Below, piece after piece: positions 8,777-17,481 of a DNA stretch of 64,000 nt. Within the stretch, counting starts at the first letter, position 1, and each line of letters starts with the position of its first letter. The notes under the pieces are model-generated. The model had not been told where the DNA came from. It did not search any database and was given only the letters and a program-made list of their open reading frames with translations. The translations under genes were made by a program, and so were the position numbers. The DNA comes from CAVUWL01 sp963700105 (GTDB lineage Bacteria; Actinomycetota; Thermoleophilia; Solirubrobacterales; 70-9): positions 1-64,000 of the forward strand of contig CAVOWL010000004.1 of NCBI GenBank assembly GCA_963700105.1, given 5' to 3'.

Positions 8777-9108
8777 AACCCTGCCTTCGATTGTAGGCGG
8801 CAAGCTCGACCCGCTCTGTCCAGAGGGAGATTCATCGACCTCGGTTGGCCGCTCGGCGATGCGCGCCGCGCCCGGTGTCGGACGGGGTGGACCTCCTCGC
8901 ACGCAGGCAGGCCCGCCGCAGCGGGCGGGGCCGTCAACCGATTGCGGTGATTTGTCGATGACAGCGGTGGACGGGGCCGCGTCTGCGATCGCCAAGTTCT
9001 TGCCCCCGTTTCAGTCCCAGTCTCCAGGAAGGGGAGCCCTGGGTTTCCCCGGACGATTGATTGGAGGTTGCCGATGAGCGGCACTCTCCCGTCCTCTAGG
9101 TTTGCCTC
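8777..9108. other. Divergent intergenic region
   Basis: 332 bases between divergent genes for a secreted protein and a universal stress protein. It is GC-rich and contains no supported frame. It should hold both promoters, but I could not fix a -10/-35 pair with confidence. Confidence 0.4.
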
Positions 9109-10047
9109 ATGAGTGGGGCGCCTATCGCCGGAACCTCGATCGGCCCCGAGCAGGGGGCACCTTCCGGCCGCCTTCTTGTCGGGGTTGATGGCCGCGAGGG
9201 TGGGCGCGATGCGCTCTCGCTGACCCGGGTCATGGCAACCGCGATTGGCGCTGAGGTGCTGGCGGTTACGGTCATCCCCTACGGGCCTTTCCCGGTCAGC
9301 TTCGTTGCGCTGGAGGGCGAGGATCTGGAAGGTGAGGCCGGGGTAATGTTCGACCAGGCTCGCGAGATGCTGGGTGATCTTCGGCTTCAGACAAAGGCTT
9401 TCGGTGGCGGCTCCCCTGCGTGGGTGATGAGCGAATACGCCGATCGCGGTGAGGTCGATCTGATCGTGGTCGGCTCTCCCCATCACGGCAGGCTCGGTCG
9501 GGTCTTTTTGGGCAGCGTTGCCACCTCTCTCCTGCACGGCGCCGCATGTCCGGTGGCGGTTGTACCGCGGGGCTATGCGGGTCGCGATCACTCGCTTGGA
9601 ATCCGCCTGATTGCGGTCGCCTACGACGGTACCCCTGAGTCAGGGATCGCGCTGCGCCGTGCTGGGACTCTCGCCGCTCAGACCGGTGCCTCGCTGCGCT
9701 TGCTCACCGTGGTCTCTCCCGCCCGCGCCTCGGCTATACCCGGAAGCCCTGGCTATGTACCAGCGGTTCCGCCCCAGCCAGACAAGGTCCTCGCGGAGGG
9801 CATTGCGGCGATCGGTGGGGCGGTTCGAGTCGACGGTAAGCGCCTCGATGGCAGGCCCGCCGCGGCTCTGGCCGGCGCCTGCGGGGAGGACGTAGATCTG
9901 ATCGTGGTCGGCTCTCGCGGGTATGGTCCGGGCCTGCGGGTGCTCTTGGGGTCGGTCTCCACCGAGCTCTCGCTTATCTCGCCGTGCCCCGTGCTCGTCA
10001 CCCAGCGTGGGGCTGAGGGGCTCGGGGACAGTGGGAGGAAGAATTGA
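9109..10047 (+). CDS. Tandem-domain universal stress protein
   Basis: 312-residue cytoplasmic protein with two UspA domains. Domain 1 spans about residues 20-155 and domain 2 about 165-302. Each begins with a nucleotide-binding strand (LLVGVDG; LIAVAYDG) and ends with the glycine-rich phosphate loop (GSPHHGRLGRVFLGSVA; GSRGYGPGLRVLLGSVS) followed by CPV(A/L)V. The preserved loops suggest ATP binding in both halves, as in actinobacterial tandem Usp proteins linked to dormancy and stress. The C-terminus overlaps the next gene by four bases, so the two are probably co-transcribed. Confidence 0.92.
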   Translation: MSGAPIAGTSIGPEQGAPSGRLLVGVDGREGGRDALSLTRVMATAIGAEVLAVTVIPYGPFPVSFVALEGEDLEGEAGVMFDQAREMLGDLRLQTKAFGGGSPAWVMSEYADRGEVDLIVVGSPHHGRLGRVFLGSVATSLLHGAACPVAVVPRGYAGRDHSLGIRLIAVAYDGTPESGIALRRAGTLAAQTGASLRLLTVVSPARASAIPGSPGYVPAVPPQPDKVLAEGIAAIGGAVRVDGKRLDGRPAAALAGACGEDVDLIVVGSRGYGPGLRVLLGSVSTELSLISPCPVLVTQRGAEGLGDSGRKN

Positions 10048-10505
10048 AATCGGCAACTAGATACCTGACCTTCGAAACCAGCTCGAGGCGCGAGTTGATC
10101 CGGATCACCGAGGAGGTTCAGGTAGCAGTCGAGGCGGCCTCGATCTCCGAGGGTATGGCGCTGGTTTCGGCGATGCACATCACGGCGGGGATCTGGGTCA
10201 ACGATGATGAGCCGGGCCTCCACGAGGACATGCTTGAGTGGCTCGACAAGCTAGCGCCTCCAAGCTGGGCGCCGGCGCCAGATCGGGTCTCCGAAGAACT
10301 CCTACCGAGCGGCGCTGATTACCGACACCATCGTGGCGGGGAGGACAACGGTGATGCTCACCTCAAGAATTTGCTCATGCACCACCAGGCGATTGTGCCG
10401 GTCACTTCGGGCCACCTAGATCTCGGCCCCTGGCAGCAAGTATTTTACTGCGAGTTCGATGGCCGTCGACCAAAGCGAGTTGTGGTGAAGGCAATTGGCG
10501 AGTAG
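10044..10505 (+). CDS. YjbQ/UPF0047 family protein
   Basis: 153-residue protein of the secondary thiamine-phosphate synthase enzyme-like YjbQ family. The TTG start at 10044 overlaps the stop of the stress-protein gene by four bases (TTGA) and has a good ribosome binding site (GGGAGGAAG). Family landmarks are the MHITAGIWVNDDEPG segment, the internal HHRGGEDNGDAHLKN region and a C-terminal WQQVFYCEFDGRRPK. Conserved histidines and acidic residues point to a metal-binding pocket. Weak thiamin-phosphate-synthase activity has been reported for family members, but the physiological reaction is not established. Co-transcription with Usp hints at a stress-linked role. Confidence 0.85.
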   Translation: MKSATRYLTFETSSRRELIRITEEVQVAVEAASISEGMALVSAMHITAGIWVNDDEPGLHEDMLEWLDKLAPPSWAPAPDRVSEELLPSGADYRHHRGGEDNGDAHLKNLLMHHQAIVPVTSGHLDLGPWQQVFYCEFDGRRPKRVVVKAIGE

Positions 10506-10668
10506 GGGCGCCACCGGAGCTGGGGTTGTCAAAGCGTTCCCCCTAATCACGGCCGGATTGATGAGTTAGGGCCGTGAATGATTCAGCGATCGCGGGGCGA
10601 TTCTGGTTTGCTTGGAAATATCAAGCTGATGGCCCCTGGATCTGGTGGTCGCGTTGCTCGCGGGGGGC

Positions 10669-11532
10669 CTAATCGGACCCGCCGGAGCTATCGCTTGGGC
10701 GCCCGATCCGTTCGGCGCGCTGGCGCACTTCCTTTGCCGCGCCCCGCGTCGCCTCGACCGCAACCTGGGTGGCGGCGCTCATCCCCTCACTTGGCTTGCC
10801 GCCGACGATGTCGCGAAATGCGTTCTTAAACCGCTCGGTTCGGCGGTCCGGAGAGAACCTTTTCTCAGACTTGCCCTGCTTCTTGGCCCGGCGCTCGCCG
10901 TAGCGCCGTCGGGCCCAGGCTGAGTCGGGCTTACCGATTCGCGCCGCCCCATAGATCGCGATCGGAAAGATGAAGAAGCCAATCGTCCCGTGCAGCCAGC
11001 GGCTCTTGAGGAAGCAAATCGCCACGACGCTAATTAGCAGCAGGGCCGAGAGCACGGTTGCCAGGGCGCTTTCAGATTCGGACCCTAGGTGGAACGGGTT
11101 TACGCCGAGCACCACCAATCCCATCGTGGCGGCAGCGATCACCGTTGCGTCGATCGACTTGCGGCCCTGCTCGGCCCAGTAGACGTCATCGAGGTAAACC
11201 CAAAGCGCAAACTCATCGATCGTCAGGCCAGCGCCGACTCCGAACCCGAAGGCACAGACCTCCACCAAGTGATCGTTGCCAATGGCCGCAAAACCGAGGG
11301 TCCCGGCCAGCATCATCGTGACGATTCCGAAGACGAGGTGATGCAGATGGACGCCGCTATCACTGACCACGCTGCCGGGCCACCACGGCACCTTGGGACT
11401 GCGCATCAAGCGGGTGCTCATTCGGATGAAGGCGAAGGAGAGCAGGAATCCAACCAGCACCAAAAAGACCGCCTGGCGGTGGTGGGCGACGAGTTCATTC
11501 CAGAAATCGGAGAGGATCGGGACCCCGTTCAT
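10669..11532 (-). CDS. Multi-pass integral membrane protein with His/Asp-rich motifs
   Basis: 287-residue membrane protein of unknown function. It has about six hydrophobic segments in the first 210 residues and a basic cytoplasmic tail of about 75 residues (ARRRYGERRAKKQGKSEKR and beyond). Two motifs stand out at membrane borders: SDSGVHLHHLVFG and GAGLTIDEFALWVYLDDVYW. Such His/Asp/Glu clusters are seen in membrane hydrolases of the ceramidase-like type, but the resemblance is only suggestive. The gene overlaps the upstream gene by four bases (ATGA at 11529-11532), so the two are translationally coupled. Confidence 0.75.
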   Translation of the reverse strand: MNGVPILSDFWNELVAHHRQAVFLVLVGFLLSFAFIRMSTRLMRSPKVPWWPGSVVSDSGVHLHHLVFGIVTMMLAGTLGFAAIGNDHLVEVCAFGFGVGAGLTIDEFALWVYLDDVYWAEQGRKSIDATVIAAATMGLVVLGVNPFHLGSESESALATVLSALLLISVVAICFLKSRWLHGTIGFFIFPIAIYGAARIGKPDSAWARRRYGERRAKKQGKSEKRFSPDRRTERFKNAFRDIVGGKPSEGMSAATQVAVEATRGAAKEVRQRAERIGRPSDSSGGSD

Positions 11533-12314
11533 GCGCGGGCGGGGGTGGGTGGGGCTGGCGCTTGTCCGCGGTCCTTGGCTGCGATCAGATCAATTGCGAG
11601 CAGCACCGCCGCGATCGCATAGAGGGGGGCCAAGATGATGTTTGAGAGTGACTCAGCGCACCACTCCGCCACCAACGACCCGCCCAACAGATGGTGGACG
11701 TAGCTTGTCAGCAGGTCGGTGACGGAGTCACCGATGATCTCAATAGGCGCCAGCACCCCGAGCACCGTCCAAAAACGACCCCGGACCAGCGACAGGCTGC
11801 GGGAAAAGGCGGCTCGAACCCCGCGATTCTCGATCTCGACCACGGGCCCGGCGAGTCCGAAGAAAGTGAAGACGATCACCCCCGGTGCCACCAAGAAGAT
11901 GACACCGATCGTAACCAGCAATCCGTAGATCAGGTCAACGGCGATCAGCCTGGCGTATTTGAGTCGTTTGGCGGTTTCCCATAGCGAGGGGGGACGACCG
12001 CGCTTGGCATGGGTTAGCGAAATGGCCACCGCACCGCTGTAGAAGACCTCGCCGAGCAATGCGGTTAGCGATAGCGCCAAAACGGCGCCGATCGCGGCGG
12101 CAATCTCAAGCCCGTCCCTGACGCTGCTCGAGCCGAGCTGGGCCTTGATCGCCAGCGCGTCGATCAGTCCGACCGGAACGAAGACGAACGCTGCCAGGAG
12201 CAGCAATGAAGGTGCCCGCTGCGCGTAGGTGCGGACAATCCGTGCATAGATTGAGGCAATCTCGGCGAGTTGGGCCACTCTATCCGCGACGCCGCCCCGA
12301 CTTGACCCGACCAC
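11529..12314 (-). CDS. Multi-pass membrane protein (glycerophosphodiester phosphodiesterase-type membrane domain-like)
   Basis: 261-residue protein with about six membrane segments. The N-terminal sequence AEIASIYARIVRTYAQRAPSLLLL resembles proteins with the membrane domain found in some glycerophosphoryl diester phosphodiesterases and DUF975-type proteins, where a region AGPVVEIENRGVRAAFSRS links two helices. No catalytic domain is attached. Function unknown. It lies between the zinc-binding protein gene (35-base overlap at its start) and the multi-pass protein gene (4-base overlap), suggesting a three-gene minus-strand operon. Confidence 0.75.
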   Translation of the reverse strand: MVGSSRGGVADRVAQLAEIASIYARIVRTYAQRAPSLLLLAAFVFVPVGLIDALAIKAQLGSSSVRDGLEIAAAIGAVLALSLTALLGEVFYSGAVAISLTHAKRGRPPSLWETAKRLKYARLIAVDLIYGLLVTIGVIFLVAPGVIVFTFFGLAGPVVEIENRGVRAAFSRSLSLVRGRFWTVLGVLAPIEIIGDSVTDLLTSYVHHLLGGSLVAEWCAESLSNIILAPLYAIAAVLLAIDLIAAKDRGQAPAPPTPARA

Positions 12315-12630
12315 GAGCCTCGAGCTTGGGGCGTGAGGATGCCGTGGCCGGAACCCGTCGCAAATCGCTCAGTTCGGGAATCAACAGCTCCTCCGCACAA
12401 CGCCGGTGCCAGTGGTGATGGTCTGTTCCACCGAGGCGGCGGACGAATTGAACGACCGTGTGCTCACTGCCAATCTCGATCTCGCCATGGCATCCAGGAC
12501 AGCGGTAGAGCTTTTGTGAGATACCGCGGATCAGCCAGGCCTCATCTCCTTCACCGGTGCGCCCACGCAGGCTCCAGCGGATTGAGGGGAGCCCATCATG
12601 CTGGCCCGGTGCGGTCATCGCTTTGATCAT
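12280..12630 (-). CDS. Small zinc-ribbon-like protein
   Basis: 116-residue cytoplasmic protein. The core AWLIRGISQKLYRCPGCHGEI followed by a HHHWHRRC segment supplies CxxC and His/Cys ligands for one zinc ion. I recognise this layout from a conserved actinobacterial family of small proteins with no assigned function. The tail is Arg/Lys-rich and may bind nucleic acid. The start is uncertain: the first ATG (12630) would overlap the frame of the divergent regulator, whose own start I therefore place at 12679. The 3' end overlaps the following membrane protein gene by 35 bases. Confidence 0.7.
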   Translation of the reverse strand: MIKAMTAPGQHDGLPSIRWSLRGRTGEGDEAWLIRGISQKLYRCPGCHGEIEIGSEHTVVQFVRRLGGTDHHHWHRRCAEELLIPELSDLRRVPATASSRPKLEARGRVKSGRRRG

Positions 12631-12678
12631 CCAACCAGATCGGAAGGGAAAGCAGAAGGCCCGGCGAAATTGACCGCC

Positions 12679-13536
12679 GTGACCAAGACCGCGACAAAAT
12701 CACTTCAGCTGAAAAGCCTCTCCGAGTACATCCAGGAGCGCTTCGACGAGTTCTCGCGTTCCCAGAAAGACGTTGCGCGCTACATAGTCGACCACCTAGA
12801 CGAGGCCGCATTCCTAACCGCCGAGGAGCTGGCGCGCAGAGCGAGCACCTCCTCATCGACGGTGGTTCGGTTCTCCCAGGCCTTGGGTTTTGAGGGATAC
12901 CCCGAGCTCCAGCAGGCGGCCATCGAGGAGTACCGCAACTCGATCGCCGGCAGCAACGGGGGTGGCTCGGGAGGTGGAGCTCTCTTCTCCTTTGATCACT
13001 CCGAGCTGGAGGGCTCTCTCGGTGCCGATTACGCCAACCTCGAGGAAACGGCGCGCCAGCTTACCCGCGAGCAGGTCGATGCATCGGTCGCCGCCCTGGC
13101 CGGGGCCCATCGCGTGGTCATCGTCGGCGTCGATCAGATGGCGTTCTTTGCCAGCTACCTGCGCCACACGCTGAGCCTGCTCGATATTCGGGCCGAGATT
13201 GTCGCCAGCACCGGTGGTGAGTCGCTGCAGCGACTGGGCCGCATTGACCAGGACACACTTGTCATCATCTTGTCCGCAGGCCGCGCTCATCCGCTTTTGC
13301 TGCGGGCGATGAAGCTCGCCGTGCACCGGCGGGCGCGCACCCTGGCAATTTCAGACGCATCGTTGTCTGAGGTTGGCGAGCACGCCGAGCTGACCCTCTA
13401 TTTCTCCTCCAACAGCCCCTCCTTCGCGCGTTCAAACACCGCGCTGATGGCGCTCGTACAGGCTTTGGCTCATGGTCTCTACGCGCGTGATGAGGCTGCG
13501 CACAAAGACCGCATCCGCGCCTACAAGCTGAAGTAG
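12679..13536 (+). CDS. MurR/RpiR family transcriptional regulator
   Basis: 285-residue DNA-binding regulator. An N-terminal HTH (about residues 10-85, with LTAEELARRASTSSSTVVRF as recognition region) precedes a SIS sugar-phosphate-binding domain (about 125-260, with VVIVGVDQMAFFASYLRH and VIILSAGRAHPLL). GTG 12679 is preferred because it removes an overlap with the divergent zinc-protein gene; an ATG at 12598 is the longer option. Its stop is only 23 bases before pdxS, so it may be the first gene of the pyridoxal phosphate operon. RpiR proteins normally sense phosphosugars; the effector here is unknown. Confidence 0.88.
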   Translation: MTKTATKSLQLKSLSEYIQERFDEFSRSQKDVARYIVDHLDEAAFLTAEELARRASTSSSTVVRFSQALGFEGYPELQQAAIEEYRNSIAGSNGGGSGGGALFSFDHSELEGSLGADYANLEETARQLTREQVDASVAALAGAHRVVIVGVDQMAFFASYLRHTLSLLDIRAEIVASTGGESLQRLGRIDQDTLVIILSAGRAHPLLLRAMKLAVHRRARTLAISDASLSEVGEHAELTLYFSSNSPSFARSNTALMALVQALAHGLYARDEAAHKDRIRAYKLK

Positions 13537-13559
13537 CCCGCTCCCGTATATTGGGGGCA

Positions 13560-14447
13560 ATGACCGAGCGCGCGAGCTTTCGGGTAAAGACGGGCCTCGC
13601 CGAGATGCTCAAGGGAGGCGTGATCATGGACGTCGTCACCCCCGAGCAGGCGAAACTTGCCGAGCAGGCTGGCGCTTGCGCGGTGATGGCATTGGAGCGG
13701 GTCCCCGCCGATATCCGCAGGGACGGGGGCGTCGCGCGCATGTCGGATCCCGAAATGATTCAGGGCATCCAGCAAGCCGTGACAATCCCGGTGATGGCGA
13801 AGGCGCGGATCGGGCACTTCGCCGAGGCCCAGGTCTTGCAGTCCCTGGAAGTCGATTACATCGATGAGTCAGAGGTCCTGACTCCGGCCGATGAGCGAAA
13901 CCACATCGACAAGTTCGCCTTTGACGTCCCCTTTGTCTGCGGCGCGACCAACCTGGGCGAGGCGCTGCGGAGACTCGGGGAGGGTGCGGCGATGATCCGC
14001 TCCAAGGGCGAGGCGGGCACCGGCAACATCGTCGAGGCGGTTCGCCACATGCGCGAGATCACCGCGGGGATCAGAAGGCTTTCCCAGCTCCGCAGTGAGG
14101 AGCTTGCCGGGGCGGCCAAGGAGCACCAGGCGCCGCTTGAGGTGGTGCGCGAGGTCGCCGAGGCGGGGCGCTTGCCGGTGCCGCTTTTTTGTGCCGGCGG
14201 AATCGCCACCCCCGCCGATGCAGCGTTGATGATGCAGCTGGGTGCTGAGGGCAACTTCGTTGGCTCGGGGATATTCAAGAGCTCTGATCCCGAGCGCCGG
14301 GCCCGGGCGATCGTCGAAGCGACCACCCATTTCAGCGATCCCGAGCGAGTTGCCAGCGCCTCGGTTGGGCTGGGGGGAGCGATGGCGGGCCTTGAGATCG
14401 CAGAGCTCGCTGCGGCCGATGCCCTCCTCCAAGACCGCGGTGCATAA
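13560..14447 (+). CDS. pdxS: Pyridoxal 5'-phosphate synthase, lyase subunit
   Basis: 295-residue PdxS, which condenses ribose 5-phosphate, glyceraldehyde 3-phosphate and ammonia into PLP. It forms a (beta/alpha)8 barrel that assembles as a dodecamer with PdxT. Family signatures are IMDVV near the N-terminus, MAKARIGHF carrying the first Schiff-base lysine, and RSKGEAGTGN with the second lysine region. Length agrees with the family. The ATG at 13560 is used rather than the in-frame TTG nine bases upstream. pdxT follows 60 bases later. Confidence 0.97.
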   Translation: MTERASFRVKTGLAEMLKGGVIMDVVTPEQAKLAEQAGACAVMALERVPADIRRDGGVARMSDPEMIQGIQQAVTIPVMAKARIGHFAEAQVLQSLEVDYIDESEVLTPADERNHIDKFAFDVPFVCGATNLGEALRRLGEGAAMIRSKGEAGTGNIVEAVRHMREITAGIRRLSQLRSEELAGAAKEHQAPLEVVREVAEAGRLPVPLFCAGGIATPADAALMMQLGAEGNFVGSGIFKSSDPERRARAIVEATTHFSDPERVASASVGLGGAMAGLEIAELAAADALLQDRGA

Positions 14448-14507
14448 CCGCGATTGCCGGATCCAGGCGGCCAGGGCGGCGCCGTCGATCCGGTTCGGAG
14501 AGCCGTC

Positions 14508-15089
14508 GTGCTGATCGGCGTGCTGGCGATCCAGGGCGGCTTCGGTGCGCACCGGCGTATGTTTGAAAGCCTTGGCGCCTCGGTCCGCGAGGTGCGGGAG
14601 GCGGCCGATCTGGATCAGCTCGATGGACTGGTGATTCCAGGCGGGGAGAGCACGGCGATCTCGATGGGAATCGAGTCCGCGGGTCTGGGCCCCCCGATCC
14701 ACGCCCACCACCGGCGGGGGGCGGCCGTGTTTGGCACCTGTGCGGGGATGATCGTCTGCGACGACTCTCACCTTGGCCTGATCGATGCAAGCGCCACGCG
14801 CAATGCCTTCGGGCGCCAACTGCAGAGCTTTGAGGTCGATCTCGTGGTGAGGGGAATTGGCGATGAGCCGCTGCGAGCGGTGTTCATTCGCGCCCCTTGG
14901 GTGAAGCGCTGCGGTCCAGGGGTCGAGGTCCTCGCCTCCCATGCCGGGCATCCGGTTGCGATCCGCGAAGGCGCGGTCCTTGCCTGCTCTTTTCACCCGG
15001 AGCTGACCGATGATCCGCGACTGCACGCGCTCTTCATGGCGATGGCAACTGGCGCGCACCAGCGCGCCGAGGAGGAGGCAAAGAGGTGA
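14508..15089 (+). CDS. pdxT: Pyridoxal 5'-phosphate synthase, glutaminase subunit
   Basis: 193-residue PdxT, the class I glutaminase that feeds ammonia to PdxS. The GTG start at 14508 gives the normal N-terminus (LIGVLAIQGGFGAH) and length; the ORF extends 18 residues upstream without homologous sequence. The oxyanion-hole motif GGES is at residues 45-48, the nucleophile is Cys78 in FGTCAGMI, and His163/Glu165 in FHPEL complete the triad. TRNAFGRQ is also typical. The stop overlaps the next gene by four bases (GTGA). Confidence 0.96.
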   Translation: MLIGVLAIQGGFGAHRRMFESLGASVREVREAADLDQLDGLVIPGGESTAISMGIESAGLGPPIHAHHRRGAAVFGTCAGMIVCDDSHLGLIDASATRNAFGRQLQSFEVDLVVRGIGDEPLRAVFIRAPWVKRCGPGVEVLASHAGHPVAIREGAVLACSFHPELTDDPRLHALFMAMATGAHQRAEEEAKR

Positions 15090-16192
15090 GAGACCCAAGG
15101 GCTGAGGGCTTGGCGAAAATACTGGTCGGATACTCGACCGAGGTCAAGGAGGGGGAGGTAGTGGCGATCGACGGTGATAGCGCCGCCTCGCCCCTGCTCT
15201 TGGCGGTCTATAAGGAGGTTTTGAGAGCGGGTGCCAACCCGATCCTGAACGTTTCGCTGGATGGTCAGGCGGCCGCCTACTTCAAATACGCCAGCGATGC
15301 GCAACTTGGCTGGATCTCACCGGTGGCGGAGTGGATGGTGGAGCAAGCTGACGTGCGGATCGCGATCGGCGCCAGCACAAACACCCGCGAGCTATCGGCG
15401 GTCCCCCCGGAGCGACAGACCCGTCGCCAAAGCGCCACCGGTGATCTGATGGCACGGGCAATGCAGCGCAGTGCAAGCGGGGATTTTCGTTGGTGCTACA
15501 CCCTTTACCCGACCAGTGCCTACGCCTCGGAGGCGGAGATGAGCCTGGCTGACTATGAGGACTTCTACTACGGCGCCTGCCTAGTCGGAGCCGAGCGCAA
15601 TCCGCTCACTGCCTGGCAGCAGGCCTCCGAGGAGACGAAGCGACTTGCCGAGTGGATCGAGGGGCACGAGGAGGTCAGGGTCAGCGCGCCTGGGACCGAG
15701 ATCACGCTCGGCATAGCCGGGCGCAAATTCATTCCCTGCGACGGGCGCCACAACATGCCAGACGGGGAGTTCTTCACCGGTCCGCTTGAGGACTCCGTGG
15801 AGGGCGAGGTGACCTTTCATCTGCCGGCTGTAATCGGCGGGCGCGAGGTCTCGGGGGTGCGGCTTCGCTTTGAGGCCGGACGCGTTGTAGACGCAACCGC
15901 GGAGCGGGGTGAGGAGTTTCTGATCAAGTTGCTTGACACCGACCCCGGGGCGCGGCGCCTCGGCGAGCTTGGAATTGGCACAAATTACGGGATCGACCGC
16001 GGTACGAGGGAGGTTTTGCTCGATGAGAAGATCGGTGGAACGGTCCACATGGCGGTCGGCCGCAGCTATCCGGAGTCAGGTGGTGAGAACGAGTCCGCCG
16101 TTCACACCGACTTGGTCTGTGACCTGCGCCTCGGCGGCCGCATCGAGGTCGATGGCGAGGAGCTTCAGATCGACGGCAAGTTCGTCGTCTGA
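15086..16192 (+). CDS. M29 family (AmpS/AmpT-type) aminopeptidase
   Basis: 368-residue metallo-aminopeptidase of the M29 family, a cytoplasmic dimeric enzyme with two metal ions that removes N-terminal residues. Metal-site landmarks are NMPDGEFFTGP, a HMAVGRSYPE segment and VHTDLV near the C-terminus, all with the expected spacing. Length is a little shorter than the classical 400-410 residue members. The GTG start at 15086 overlaps pdxT by four bases and so is translationally coupled. A peptidase tail in the PLP operon has no obvious metabolic logic but is a stable arrangement in some actinobacteria as far as I recall. Confidence 0.9.
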   Translation: MRDPRAEGLAKILVGYSTEVKEGEVVAIDGDSAASPLLLAVYKEVLRAGANPILNVSLDGQAAAYFKYASDAQLGWISPVAEWMVEQADVRIAIGASTNTRELSAVPPERQTRRQSATGDLMARAMQRSASGDFRWCYTLYPTSAYASEAEMSLADYEDFYYGACLVGAERNPLTAWQQASEETKRLAEWIEGHEEVRVSAPGTEITLGIAGRKFIPCDGRHNMPDGEFFTGPLEDSVEGEVTFHLPAVIGGREVSGVRLRFEAGRVVDATAERGEEFLIKLLDTDPGARRLGELGIGTNYGIDRGTREVLLDEKIGGTVHMAVGRSYPESGGENESAVHTDLVCDLRLGGRIEVDGEELQIDGKFVV

Positions 16193-16237
16193 TCGGCCGC
16201 CTCCCGCGTCGCCGGGTCCTGCTGAGCCCCTCTGAGG

Positions 16238-16684
16238 CTACTGGCGTGGAAGCGGCGATCCGGCCAATAGGAAGAACCAGATCGTCAGGGCCAGCGCCGC
16301 CAGCAAGACCGATCCCATCAGCACCGCCTCGACCACGGTGGTGGTGCCGGCGCTGGGGGTCGTGTCGCGCATGCTCTTTAACCAGGTGGGACGCATCGGG
16401 GTGAGGCGGTTGGTGCCGGTGATCCTCACGTAGAGGCCGTTGAGCCGCGCGATCAACCAGGCGACGATCACAACCGAGGCGATTATTCCCACCGCGACAA
16501 CGAGGTAGGGACCACCGCTTGGAAACTGCGTGTGGGAGACCTTGGAGCCGATGTAGATCCAGCTCAAAGGAATCGCGGTCCAAAGCGACAGGGAGGCCAG
16601 CAGCATCGCAATGAAAACGAGGATCGCGGCCAGTCCCCGGGCGGGATTATGGGTGTGGAACAGAGTTGACATCCCGTGCTTCAT
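16238..16684 (-). CDS. Small multi-pass membrane protein
   Basis: 148-residue membrane protein with three or four hydrophobic segments (LAAILVFIAMLLASLSLW, YLVVAVGIIASVVIVAWLI and TVVEAVLMGSVLLAALALTI). ATG 16684 is chosen because a longer frame would run past the yebC start; ATG 16672 is also possible. The segment NGLYVRITGTNRL between helices is a landmark of the actinobacterial family. Function unknown. It is divergent from yebC, with only about 14 bases between start codons, so promoters must overlap the coding starts. Confidence 0.7.
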   Translation of the reverse strand: MKHGMSTLFHTHNPARGLAAILVFIAMLLASLSLWTAIPLSWIYIGSKVSHTQFPSGGPYLVVAVGIIASVVIVAWLIARLNGLYVRITGTNRLTPMRPTWLKSMRDTTPSAGTTTVVEAVLMGSVLLAALALTIWFFLLAGSPLPRQ

Positions 16685-16698
16685 AGAATGACACGCAT

Positions 16699-17448
16699 AT
16701 GTCCGGTCATTCAAAGTGGGCCTCGATCAAACACAAGAAGGCCGCGGTGGACGCCAAACGTGGGCAGCAGTTCACGAAGCTGGCTCGGGCGATCACCGTC
16801 GCCGCGCGCGAGGGTGGGGGAGACCCTGAAGCCAACCCCTCCCTCGCAACGGCGATCCAAAAGGCGCGCGACGCCTCGATGCCAAAGGACAACATCCGCC
16901 GAGCCGTCGATCGGGGAAGTGGCATGGGCGCCGAGGGAGCGGCGATCGAGCGGATCGTTTTTGAGGGCTACGGCCCGGGTGGAACCGCGGTTTTGGTCGA
17001 GGCGCTGACCGATAATCGCAACCGCACCAGCGCAGATGTGCGCCATGCCTTCAGCAGCCACGGGGGCAGTCTCGGGGAGCCGGGCTCGGTTGCTTGGATT
17101 TTTGAAAAGCGCGGCGCGATCACCGTCGATGGTGCCCGCTACGGCGAGGAGGACCTGATCGCTGCGATCGATGCCGGCGCCGAGGATGTCCAGGACGATG
17201 GTGAGACGCTGCGCGTGCTCTCTGACCCCAGCGATCTGAATGCGATTCGCGCCGCGCTTGAGAGCGCCGGAGTCGAGGTCCGATCCGCAGAGCTTGCGGT
17301 CGAGCCAAAGAGCACGGTGGAGGTTGGCGAGGGCGATGCGGTCAGGCTCCTCGATCTGCTCGAGGAACTCTCCGAGCACGATGATGTCAGCGACGTCCAC
17401 GCCAACTTCGATATCGCTGAGGACATCCTGCAGCGAGTGGCCGCCTGA
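16699..17448 (+). CDS. yebC: YebC/PmpR family transcription- or translation-associated protein
   Basis: 249-residue YebC family protein. It opens with the signature SGHSKWASIKHKKAAVDAKR and continues with IQKARDASMPKDNIRRAV and a YGPGGTAVLVE segment. The family was long annotated as transcriptional regulator; recent work ties members to ribosome stalling relief at proline stretches. Three-domain length is normal. It leads into ruvC 33 bases downstream, the conserved order in many bacteria. Confidence 0.96.
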   Translation: MSGHSKWASIKHKKAAVDAKRGQQFTKLARAITVAAREGGGDPEANPSLATAIQKARDASMPKDNIRRAVDRGSGMGAEGAAIERIVFEGYGPGGTAVLVEALTDNRNRTSADVRHAFSSHGGSLGEPGSVAWIFEKRGAITVDGARYGEEDLIAAIDAGAEDVQDDGETLRVLSDPSDLNAIRAALESAGVEVRSAELAVEPKSTVEVGEGDAVRLLDLLEELSEHDDVSDVHANFDIAEDILQRVAA

Positions 17449-17481
17449 AGGCATCCGGGCCTCGGCCCAGAATCCGTCCCT

